Assembly (NCBI GenBank): GCA_013397435.1
Contig: VZRG01000164.1
Coordinates: forward strand, 391,042-455,041
Reading direction: 5' to 3'
Length of the DNA stretch: 64,000 bases
Origin: Erythrocercus mccallii
Lineage: Eukaryota > Chordata > Aves > Passeriformes > Dicruridae
Shown piece after piece: positions 50,091-61,467 of this stretch. The notes below the pieces were generated by a model. The model had not been told where the DNA came from, made no database searches, and saw nothing but the letters and a program-made list of their open reading frames with translations. Every line of letters starts with the position of its first letter. The stretch's first letter is position 1. Both the position numbers and the translations under genes were made by a program.

Positions 50091-53000
50091 CATCAATTTT
50101 CTGAAAAAGTGTTCCACTTCAGATGAAGTGCTCTCAGTGATAAGCAAAACAGAATTGCCCTGTGCTCTGCTTTATATACCTGATAATATGTTTGCCTTTT
50201 AAACAATACCATGAAACACCTTCAGTTTATGATGCTCCCCAACACCTTCAGACCCATTTTTGAGCAGGACTCCTCCAGCGTGTTGGCTTCCATCCTACAT
50301 CTATAACAGCTCATTGTTCCTGTTCAGATGTTCTACTCTTCATTTTCCCATATTGTTCTCCTAGATCATATCTTCATGCCATTTACAATTTAATGAGCCC
50401 ATTTCCCTTTGCAGCATTCAAGTATTAATAAAACTTGAAGGGGAGATAAGCAGTAGGAGAACTCACATAGCTCCCCTTAACATATCCTTCAACACAATGT
50501 AGTCAACTGGTTTTGCACCCTCCCTGTAAGGATTTCACCAAGACTGTGTTTCTTGTATAATTTATGGGTAGGTCATGTGAGGATATCAATATTATTATTA
50601 AAGGCAAGATGGAAGACCTAAGTGACTTCTTTCCTCTGTCCAGCCTGCCATCCTATGCAGAAGGAAATCAATTTAGATTGACAAAATTCATGCTTAGGAA
50701 AAAAACAAACCTGTTGTCATGTTGGATGCTATCTGCATGTAACTTCTTCCTTATTTTCCAGATAGCTGCACACATTTCATCATCTCCTTAATAAATATTG
50801 TGGGAAGATGGAGTCTTAATTCTATTTGTCACTTGATCACAGATGGCTTGTTTAGTGGTAAAAAAAGGCATGAAACACCTTCATGCTCAAATTCACCTAC
50901 AAGCTATTTGAGTAGAGTAGACTTTGCTGTTTCTTTTAAAATTAACGGAGAAAATGAAAAAAATTGTTTCAAAGTGTTATACTAAGTAAATAATAGAATG
51001 AGTGCTTTTTATTCTCAAAGCAGTAGCTTGATAATTGCACCTCATTTCATGCCTTTTTTTTGCTTTTCTGTTTTTCTGTTGTTGTTGTTGTTTGTTTGTT
51101 TTATTCTTTCTCTTTTTTCTCTTTACGTTTACACGTTCCTGATGCTTTTTTAAATTTAATTTTTGGTATGATGTCTACTATCCACCAGTCTTTAAAATTC
51201 CTTCTTTGGGGTGAAGTCAATGAGAATTTTATAATTTAACCTGGTTTATCTTTTATTATACTTCTTATGTCTCTGCCTAGGGTAAATTATGACCTTGTAT
51301 TTTTCCTTTAGTCTTTGCTTTATCTCTTAATCCTTGTTCTCATTAAACAGTGACTACAAATTCTCTGTCAGAATTGAAGTCTACCTATTTTTTTGTATAA
51401 CACTTTCTCTCCCTCATTATTTCAATATACACAGTTCTGTGGTCATTCTTCATCCTTCTAAAATACTGTATTTTTTAATATAAGTTTTTCAGTCTCTTTT
51501 CCTGTATGCTGTTTATCAGCATAAATAAATAAATAGTCTGACTTCTAATTTCCTTTTTCTTGTCTTTTGATCTTATTCTGAACAATCTTTGCCTCCTCCC
51601 ACTCAAGAAATCTTGATACTCTTCAGATTTCTCTTTTAACTCCTAACTATGAACTTCTGCCACTCACACTGCCTTTTCCCCTCCAATTTGTGCTTAAAGC
51701 TTTTCTTAATAGGTAAGTAGTACCCTTATAGAAAATAGACTGCTTTCTGTCTTCTTGGGGTTTCTTTCTATGTAGAAGAGTATGTGGAATATCATTTCTA
51801 TGGTCACAGGTGACAAAGGTGTCCTAGTGTCCTGGAATATGTCTATTACTCCAGAATACCTAGATTCATAAGCCTATGTAATCTTTAAGTAGGAAAACAA
51901 ACATATTCCATACTAACCTCCAGCCTTCCCAGACTGATACCCCTTTGTGATCTGATCCCTGAAAGTAGCTATATGGCACAAATAGAAGGGCTCATGGAGT
52001 TGTGATCGCTGTGAGAGATGAACTTCACCCACTTTACAGTAATTTGAAAGAGCTGAGTCCTTTGGGATCAACACACTCCAGATGTCACCTGGAATAGGCA
52101 GATGAGGTCTTTAGGACCTCTTCCACTCTTTTCCTTTATCTTTGGAATGGAGGCTGTGAATATTAAAGATCTGAGTGTCTTTTATTCCACTTCCAATGAC
52201 ATTTGACCATCACTTGCTGTGAGAATGCTGTCCTGTTCTTGACCCTGATAATGAAATAGCATCAGTTTCCAGCTGAGACCAGCAGCCAGTTTGTCCCTGA
52301 CAGAATGGTCATTTCATGGCTGGGGCTATTATAGACCCTGAGCTGCAAACCTTCCACAGATTCCAGTCAATGCTGTCGTGGCATGGGTGGTCTCTGCATT
52401 GTAACAAACAAGCAAGAGATAAAAAGATAACAAGAATGATTGAATAGCACAGCTGTGTCGGGGTTTTTTGTTGGGTTTTTTTCCCCTAGAATTTTAATAT
52501 AATAGGAAATCCAAAACCACAAAAGCTTCAACAGTGAAAGAATTAACTAACACCCCTCCCAACAAACACACACAAATTTCTGCATGTCTATTCCAATTGC
52601 TGTTGAAAAGCAAATGACCAGCCTGTCTCTTATTCCATCTCTTCCAGGACATAAAATAGCAGTTTTAAGAATGGTCTGCTCCACTCCATTTGTGTTCATT
52701 GTTAGTCTTTGAGGCTGCTGTAATGCTGACACAGCAGAAAAAGAAGGTAAAGGGAGAGAATGCAGCTACTAAGTGAAGCTGAGTCCTTTGAGGAACTGAG
52801 ATACAAACTCCTGAAAATGCTCTGGACCTTAATTGTCATTGCCTGGAATTGACATATTTGAGGGTCAGATCATCATGACTTAAATCTTATGCGCTCTAAC
52901 AAATGTCGCTGGGTCTCACTGACAGACAGAATTTGATTTCTGAAGTTTCCAAGTTCAGTGGAAAATATGGGAAATAGTGAGAACTATTTTAAAACAATAG

Positions 53001-56000
53001 TGTCATAATTCAAATCTTAATATTTGCATGCATTTTGAAAATTTCAGTGAGGTCTAAACCTTGTGGTTCTTGGCCTTTTATGAAAACTTACATGCTCAAG
53101 CTAAAGAAGCAAAAATATTGGATTTTTCTCCAGTTGTGGCTATCATTACACCAGCTGTAAAAAAGTTAATTCCAGCAACATTTCAGTCTTGTCTTCTAAA
53201 TAATGCAAAATACCAGCTGTATGTTGTGCAGTGTTATTCATCAACCGTGAGAATCATTTTGCCTTTGTGCACTTTTCTCCCATGAACTCTTCCTTTCAGA
53301 AATAGGCAGAAATCAGTACATGTGCAGAATAGATCATTAAAGAAGTATTCTAAAAATGAAAGAAAACGTTAATTCCTAAGAAGAATGCACTTATGTCAAT
53401 TTGAAAATACATGGAGAGTCTAATAAAATCTTTTTCAGATTCTAACTTATTCTGTGATAGCATAAGTTATAAGCCAAAGTGAGTGAATTGCTATATAAAA
53501 GAAAATCCTCCCTCATTCTAATAACTTTCGTAGATTCAGAATGATTGTTTATTTCTTTGGTTTTAAGAATTATTTTTTTTGTATTAGACATTCGTTTTTT
53601 GAGTGAAATTAAAAAAAGTCATATAAACTTATTGAAAATGTGCATCCTTATGACATTTTGAGACCAATTTTTCTGACATGCACAAACCAGGACAAAGTTT
53701 GAATGTTCCTTTTGGGCCTAATTAAATAATCTATTATAATGAAACCATTGGAAACACATCAGCATTCATAAATATGAGAAAGGTATCTTTTATGTGTTGC
53801 AGTAATAGCTACTACACTTTATGTGAACAAGAGAACTTGTGCATTTTTTCCCTATTAGAAAGATCCTCTTTATCTCATCTTGAGTCAGACATGGAAGTTA
53901 TATATTGCATGCATTTTTCAGATGAGGCATATATATCTAATATTTTAAAGACCAAACGTCTCTAGCTTCAAAATCAGAAACTATCAAGTTACTAGACTTG
54001 GTATATGTAACCTACCTTTTCACATCAGTCTCCAAGATACAGGATTTAGGAATATTTCTGTCCTACTACAATGACAAAATCATAGCAAACTCAGCGAGAC
54101 TATGTGTTTATTAAAAGAAGTCACAATTCAAAACACAGTTACAGTACATAATGGATTTACCATGGAAAGACAATTTGCAACATTCAGCTTTCCAATTTTT
54201 ATATATTCAAGACAACTGTGAATGAAAATTAAGCACTTACTGTGTGTGATCTCAGAATTTGCATGAATTTATGCTTAAAAGCTGAACAGTAGCATCTCCA
54301 ACATGAAGCCTGTAATTTTAAAAGTATTAGTAGTGAGCTAATTTGAAACATGCCTTTCCCACAAAATAATTTTCTAAGCTCTTGAGAGGCAAAATTAATT
54401 TTCTGGCCATTCTTTCATTTTCATTTCCATACTCTGACAGTTTCCATAATTGGATTATTTCTAAAATAAAGAAGACAATCATATTTTATTTAAACAATGG
54501 GAAGTGGAAAAACTTATAAAGGAAATATCTACTTTAGAAAGTCTACAGTAGCAAACTGAAAATAAAAACCAGCTTTCAGTTTCAATTTTTCTAAGAAAAT
54601 TCTCTGTAGATAAATATTATCTGTTTAATGAAATTTACTTAAAAAGGTCCTTACATTCTGGTAAAATTACTTCGCAGAAAGATGTCTCATAGTGTTCAGC
54701 ACTTTCAGGTCTTTTTCGAAGTCATAAAGAATAGAATGAGTGGCCAGAAAGCCATATCAGGGCATTCTGACATTTGAACCTCTTTGGCTCACTGCACAAC
54801 TAAGTCCAAATGGTTTCTTTCATTCCCTTTGGTCTGCTGCTTATGGCAGCCATCCTACAGTTCTGGATGTTTAAACAGATCCAGCACAGATAATCTTCAA
54901 GAGCTGCTTTCTGTTCGCCACATTTTCACTGATTTTTGATACAACGAGTCTTTTGCCTCATCCCATTTCTTGTGCAGAACTGGATTATAATCCAATTCAT
55001 GGAAGATGATTGGACCTATTCTGTGGTACTTCCTCAAAGAGCAAATATTTTAACTATACAAATGGAAACATTAAAAAAAAAAGTGAGTTGAGATAAAAGA
55101 AAAAGTGAATGAAAACAAAAAAGAAGGTAAGTTTCATATTGAGAGGGAATCACAGAGCACTTACCACCAGCAGACTTTGAAGCTAATCTCAATAGTTTAT
55201 CCATATAACCAGGAAAAAGCAAAATACCCAAATATATTCACAGCATTCCAGAAAGGTTCTAGCTAATCTGGTCTTAAAATCCCTCAGTGATGGAAACCAA
55301 AAACTCCTGAACTCACCTATTGTAGCTTGTAGTCTTGCCATAATGGTGGCATAATAGTTACATCATAATTTAAATATTGTTTGAAATAAATTTAGTTGAA
55401 TGAGAGACTTGATTTCTTTCTTTTTCTCATTAATTCTGCATGTTAAAATATGATCATACTAAATAATGCAGCGAGCTCACTCTGAACAGGGGATATTCTG
55501 AAGGGCTTTAGCTTGTGTGTATCTGAAAGTTGCATCTTCACATCATACAGAAAACATATAGACTTATAAGGACTAATTTGAGAAAGAAGCACATTGCTGA
55601 CTATAGTGACACTTCCTGGAGTCTAATTTGGGAATAACAGACACAGACTTGTGTTTTCTTCAGAGGTTTATTATTCATTCGCATTATTAGCACAAATATA
55701 ATGACTACAAGAGAATGTTACATTTTATTCTTGGCCTTCCCTCAGCCCTTCAATCATGATTAGATCTTTTCTTGTTGATGATATTTTTGCAAGCAATACT
55801 GTGGTACTGGACAATCTTTCAAGCAGGAGATATTGTAACATGAAGGGCTGAATTCTGTCCAGCTTCTCTGTGTTATAAACATATTTATTTAGTGTTATGT
55901 CTTATATAGTGGGAGTCCCAATATTGCATTACTCATGACAGGAATGGCCAGTATTTTTTCCATAGTGAAGTATCACACCATCAGTTCTACCCAGGGATTG

Positions 56001-56042
56001 CACTCAGCAGAAACACAAACACGCTGGTGAAAATAGTGGATT
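50091..56042. other. AT-rich non-coding stretch
   Basis: No gene recognised. It includes short GTT/GTTT runs (about 51078-51101), a G/T-rich tract at 52457-52486, and a CR1 remnant at 55255-55330 (separate entry). A pyrimidine-rich zone covers about 51050-51700. Confidence 0.5.
55255..55330 (-). mobile_element. CR1-like LINE remnant
   Basis: The plus-strand wording 'ctagctaatctggtcttaaa' and 'atccctcagtgatggaaacc' corresponds to the reverse complement of the CR1 tail ('cagcctggtcttgaaaacctccagtgatgg'). Short, diverged, and without the terminal repeat. Confidence 0.5.
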
Positions 56043-56094
56043 GGATGGATGGATGGATGGATGGATGGATGGATGGATGGATGGATGGATGGAT
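56043..56094 (+). repeat. (GGAT)13 tetranucleotide microsatellite
   Basis: Thirteen uninterrupted GGAT units. Read on the minus strand it yields the Ser-Ile-His-Pro run of the 55973-56167 shadow frame. Confidence 0.98.
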
Positions 56095-59000
56095 TTGATG
56101 GATTATAAGGTGCACAGTCAAGTGGAGGATCACAGAAGAAAATGTTAAGAGTACATGACATACACATGCTACAACAGGGGAAAGTGACCTAATTGGTAAT
56201 GGTATGAGATGAATGAAATCTAAGTGATTTTTAGATGGTAAATTTCAGCTATACTTATATGTTAGGAAATATACTGCAAAGAATCGTCACACCATGGCAG
56301 GTATAAGAAAATAATCTGGCATGAAATGATCTATACTTCTTGGAATCCACTTTGAATATGGTGTCCCCTATCCCTCTGATAGTATGTCAATTAGTTCTTA
56401 CACCCTATTCAACTACTACTGAGCTGAAGTCAGTGAGTTAGTCTTAATCTGGTCTAATTTTCTTTTTTGTTAAAATAAGTAAACTTCTCACTCCAGCCCT
56501 TTTTGCACTGGCTTTTATGCAATATCCTTTGATTTTTGAAAATAGGAAAAATTGGAAAAGAAATCCCACAACAAACCAAATCAACAATACAGACTCCAAA
56601 AGAGATTAGGGGAAAATTGAGTTGCTGTTCTACATTAGTGAGCTTCAGTGTACCATTGCTAGGCACACAGACTGTTGGCTATGTCATTCTTGGAGAGAAC
56701 AAAGTGACATTTCAGTTCTGTTCTTTCAATGTCAATTCCTGGATTCTTATATAAGTATTTGATAATGGAGAGGGACACAGGGAGGGAAGAGGTTACTGAC
56801 AGAAGTGCTCTCATAAGGATGTGCATACATGTCTCTGCAGCATATGATTATTGTGTGGGAGGTGCTGTCAACTGCAGATAACCCATTAATTCTGGATAAG
56901 AGAGTGGCTAAAAAAGCTGGTTCTGCTCATCCATTCCTGAACTTTGATGGTTGTATATTCCGTTTCTACTCAAAATATTTTTTTGGTCAATTTCCTGAAG
57001 AAAATAATGAAAATTAAGTGATGCTGTTGCTTTTTTTCATGGTGCCACAAAATTTATTTCTCCATTTTTAAATAATGAAAATCAAAGTTTCCAATAAGAT
57101 AGTTTTTCAAGATTAATTTATTGATTTCAGTGCTCAAATATGAAACCAGTTTTAAGCTGGTATCTTGAAATGTTTTTTTCTCATTTACAGCTTTGTTGGA
57201 AGGTTCTCATGAAAAAGTTATTTTGTTTTGTCTCAAGGCATGATAATAAATCAATGAAAAATAATACAGGAATGACTATTTTGAAGAAAGGAGGGTAATA
57301 ATGCTTTTTCCACATCTGCAACAATGATTTTATTATACCTCATTACTATGCAATGTCATTCCTGCAAGCTTTGGTAAATAATTCTGCTTGAAATATTCTT
57401 GATGTTAATCAAAACACTTGTCGTGTTCATGTCTCTCGTAGGAAGTATTCATGATTGGAAATAGCTTTAAATTTTGACCATACCTCTTATTATTTGCCTC
57501 TTTATCTTCCTCTCTTCTCTTCCTGTCTATCTCAGTACACCCATACAAAAAAAAAGAATTTTACTGGATTTTGAGATACAAAGACAGAATTACAGGCAAA
57601 CTGGATAAGACAAGTTCTCGATGTCATTTAAAAAGACACAGCTATATTTGCAAAATAAATACCAAAATTCACAAGTGTTTTGTCCAAACAAAACATGAAT
57701 ACAAGGCACTTGATACAAACATGACAGACCCAGTGAAATAATTAAGAAAGTACATATGACACTTACAGAACAGTCTGATGTTCAGCTAGCAATTCAGAAG
57801 TAAGGAACTGAAATATAACAGATCTGATCAGCTTGTTTAAATACTGCTCATGGTAATTAGCAATTTGACATTATTTTCTGAGATATACTGTGCCTACCAG
57901 CCACAGTACAATGAAAAAACCCATGTAAACCTCCAGGGAAGTAACATATCGTCAAAAAGGAAAAAGGGCATATAGATAACATAAGTTTCTTCTCATGAAA
58001 AGAAGATATTAACATTCAATTCCTACATCTCCTAAAAACAAAAACATAAAAGAGAAAATGTTCTGAAGTTTTTATGCTTGACTGATATGACTTATCTTCA
58101 CCCTTACAAATACTATTTTATTACAGTTATATATGAACCCCCTCCACATTTTTTATAAAGAAAATGATGACTTTTCTGTGCCAATCTTTTGTTATCTTTA
58201 CACCCTTCAGAGCTGTAATCTTATTAGTGATTGCTCATGGAATTACTTTACAGCACTACTCAGAAAAACAGGATGTAAAACTAAAATGACTTATGAGGGA
58301 GATGAGAAAATCATAACTTTCTTGATGCAAGAAGTTATTGGTCTAATGTGGTGTCCTGCTGTTAACTTTTCTCTCATATTGCCACCAGTGCTTCCCAAAT
58401 TGAAAGACACTTCCCTATGAATATCAGACAGCAGTGAATGTTGGTAAGACAGGCAGCAGGGCAAAACAAGAAAAAAATTCTCCTATTACCCCCTGATTTA
58501 GTTTCTCCTTTTAAAACGTATCTTTCTGTAGTCAGCATTCCCGTTTGTGCAGCAGAAAATTCAATATGAGAAAAAAAAACCCTTTAGCTTAATGGAAGTT
58601 TCTATTTCTTTTCAAATTTTGAAACATTGCTTAGAATTTCAATATCATATGGGATGGAAATTCCTTCTTCTGGCTGCTTTTAACTTGCCTCATTTATCAT
58701 TCATTCAAAATAAGGAGGTAATAGGTAGGAAATACAATCTTGTAGTTAGGGATCCAAAGAACAATGTATTTTGAATCTAAATATACTGAAATACGTGCAA
58801 CACCTTTTAAGCTGTTTTTACAGCTCTGATATTCCACAGTGATTTGGAAAAAAAAAAAAAAGAATATTCAGCATGCTATATTTACAGGGAGCCTCTAGGA
58901 AAGCCATTACTCTATTTCTTTCCAGTTATTCACTAAGAAAAGTGACCATAGTCAGATCTCTTATATTTCAAAAAAGCAGTTACTTGGCAACTGTGACTGT

Positions 59001-60459
59001 GATTCTAGACTGCAGGATATATGTGCATTTTAGGTGATTTCCCCAGGTGCTCAGCAATGTGTTTTTATTTTCTGAATGAGAACTGGGATTGCAAAAGCAC
59101 TTCCTGTGGAAAGAAATTCAATTCATCCCCGTTCTTCTGCCAAAGTATACCATAAATTGTTGATATGGTTATTGTGTTCTCAAGAGCAATATACGGAACA
59201 ATATATGCAATATTTCAGTTTAAATGTGAACTTAACACCAGCAGAGTACTCACTGCTCTTTCTACAAGGGCAGAAAGTTACTGACAGTTGAGTTGGAGTA
59301 CTGATTACTACTGAATATGAAATTCAAAAAATCTTCTCTGGGAAATAATGTATCCTTGATTCTGCCACACTTCCTCCACTGCATTATAACTTGTACAAAA
59401 CCCAGCACCACTGAAAGATACAGATAAACTCTCTGGTGCATGTATTACTCAATCTGTTTAAATGGCAGAACTGGAATTTCAATAAATAGCAATGAATTTC
59501 GAAACAAAAATTTCTTTGTTAAAAATAAATAAATTCAAGCTTCCATGTACTTTTGCTTACTCCTCTGAGCCTCTTTTATAAGATGTATTTATTGCTTGGG
59601 AGTAGGATGGACACAGTGTGCAGTGATACTGTCAGTGTTCCGCTAACTCTAGGTCAGGCTGTAATTTTATTATTATAATAGAGCTGAAAGTCTTTCACTA
59701 GACTTATTTAGTGTAGGGGTTTTTAAAGTCAGGATAAAGCATTTAAGTGCATTTTCATCATATCATTTATCTTCCCTTCTTGTACAAGAGATGTGTAAGC
59801 AAGACAAAAACATGACTACTTTAAAACTGCATACTTGTTCCTAATTTCATACAGAAGAGACCTGAAGAGGCACTTAAAATATTGAAAGAAAACGGGATTC
59901 AAGGTTAACATAATGCATTGTCACTTCAGGATTAGTGCATTTTTAAGATTCCTAGTCAACAAGCTGTGAAGAAAAGGAACACCAAGCCCTCTGAAAGATA
60001 TCTCACTTGCTGCCCTAATACTGAGACAGACATGCATCTCAGGAGAAATTATGGAAAAACACTTCTAAAAATTTTTCATTTGCAGTAGAATGGAGAGACT
60101 ACTTAACCACTATTATTGAAGCATTCTGTTTCAAGTTGCCCAAAAATGCAGTCTTCTTATATTGTAGTATACAGTGTATATTACATATCACCATAAAAGT
60201 GCTAGTGGATATATAAATGTACATTCTAAAACAAAGATCAGTCATAACATCCTAATTAAAAACATTATCTATTTTGCACAGGTAACATATTTAATCTTGT
60301 TGTTTACAAAATTTGTCACTGGGTTTGAGCGTTTTTTTCTTGCTTCCTATTAGTCCCTGATTTTTGCTAATGGTCAAGGCATATGTTTTAGAGTTTTGGC
60401 ATATTTTTGTCAAAATCTTTGTCATGGTTTTGATCACATCAATTCATTCATTGAACTTC
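56095..60459. other. AT-rich non-coding stretch
   Basis: No gene, RNA or recognisable mobile element. Poly-A run at about 58848-58861. The longest frame (58133-58420, 95 codons) has no recognisable domain. Confidence 0.5.
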
Positions 60460-60586
60460 AGTTTTTTTATTTGTAAAATGAGGTTAATGGTCTATTTATT
60501 TTTTTGGGTTTTAGTTTTTTTATTTGTAAAATGAGGTTAATGGTCTATTTATTTTTTTGGGTTTTAGTTTTTTTATTTGTAAAATA
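60460..60586 (+). repeat. 53-bp tandem repeat, 2.4 copies
   Basis: Two identical 53-bp units (60460-60512 and 60513-60565) and a partial third (60566-60586). The unit starts AGTTTTTTTATTTGTAAAAT and ends TTTTTTTGGGTTTT. Perfect identity between the two full copies points to a recent expansion, possibly variable between individuals. Confidence 0.96.
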
Positions 60587-61014
60587 TGTCCAACAAATAC
60601 TGCAGTTTTAAAATATTATTCATAGCTTTGAAAGTATAGACAAGTGCAAAATTTTAATTTTTACTTACAAATTTTGAAGTTAAATCTGTGTTCAGTAATT
60701 CATAAAATGAGAAGGAATTAGTAGAATTTTGGTCTTAACTCATATAATACAAGATATAAGAATTCATCTAGCTACTTTTTGATTATGGTCCTTTGCTTAA
60801 ATTTACCTACCCCGTCCTGTGCGGTTTTGGGTCTGTTAACTTACATTTTTGTTTTAGCATCTATGGTTTCTTTTTGTTACATTTTTGTTTTACTGGCTTA
60901 AAGGGCTATTATGTATCTGTATTTTCTCCCTGTAACCTACCTTACCTTTTGTATATAAGGTATTCTATTTTGATCTGCCCTCTGGAGACAATCCTAATGT
61001 GTTAAATTCCTCAC
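60587..61014. other. T-rich non-coding stretch
   Basis: Nothing recognised. A hydrophobic 70-codon plus frame (60793-61005) is expected from T-rich composition. Confidence 0.5.
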
Positions 61015-61146
61015 TCCTCAAAGTTTTTAAGACCAGGCTGGATGGGGCCCTAAGGAACCCAGTCTAGTGGAAGGTGTCCCTGCCCATGGCAAGGGATTGG
61101 AACTGAATTAAGGTGTCTTCCAACCCAGAATAATCTATGGTTCTCT
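61015..61146 (+). mobile_element. CR1 LINE 3'-terminal fragment
   Basis: Standard tail order: 'aagaccaggctggatggggc', 'ggaaggtgtccctgcccatg', 'gcaagggattggaactgaat', 'aaggtgtcttccaacccaga', ending in ATAATCTATGGTTCT. Truncated to about 130 bp, no coding capacity. Confidence 0.92.
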
Positions 61147-61242
61147 CTGCATAATAAAACACAAAATGGTTCATCATGTGCTATAGTTTCAAGGATTTTT
61201 GTGATGTCATGTTGATCAGAGGGACCAAATCAAGAGTTAGAT

Positions 61243-61278
61243 AGATCAAGACAAGACAATAGATCAGGACAAGACAAG
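61243..61278 (+). repeat. 18-bp tandem duplication
   Basis: AGATCAAGACAAGACAAT is followed directly by a near-identical copy, AGATCAGGACAAGACAAG. Confidence 0.88.
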
Positions 61279-61441
61279 GTTGCCTGAAGTTTTTCTCTCA
61301 TTCTATACTGCTTTCTTTCAATTCTGCCTGTGCTACTGCCCACGGTCAAAAATTATCTCAGACATGTACAGACAAGGTTTTGTTTGGCTGGCTTAGTTTG
61401 TTTAGGGTTTTTTTTGTGGTTTGAGGGCCTTTTTTGTTGGG

Positions 61442-61467
61442 TTTTTTTTTTTTTTTTTTTTTTTTTT
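61442..61467 (+). repeat. Poly-T tract
   Basis: Twenty-six consecutive T bases at the end of a G/T-rich low-complexity zone (about 61380-61467). It is not attached to a recognisable retrocopy on the minus strand. Confidence 0.95.

Noticed and set aside
55034..55231. Minus-strand frame ending at a GGTG|GTAAGT donor near 55,160
   Set aside because: The donor is strong but no matching acceptor with a pyrimidine tract is visible upstream on the minus strand, and the peptide is unfamiliar.
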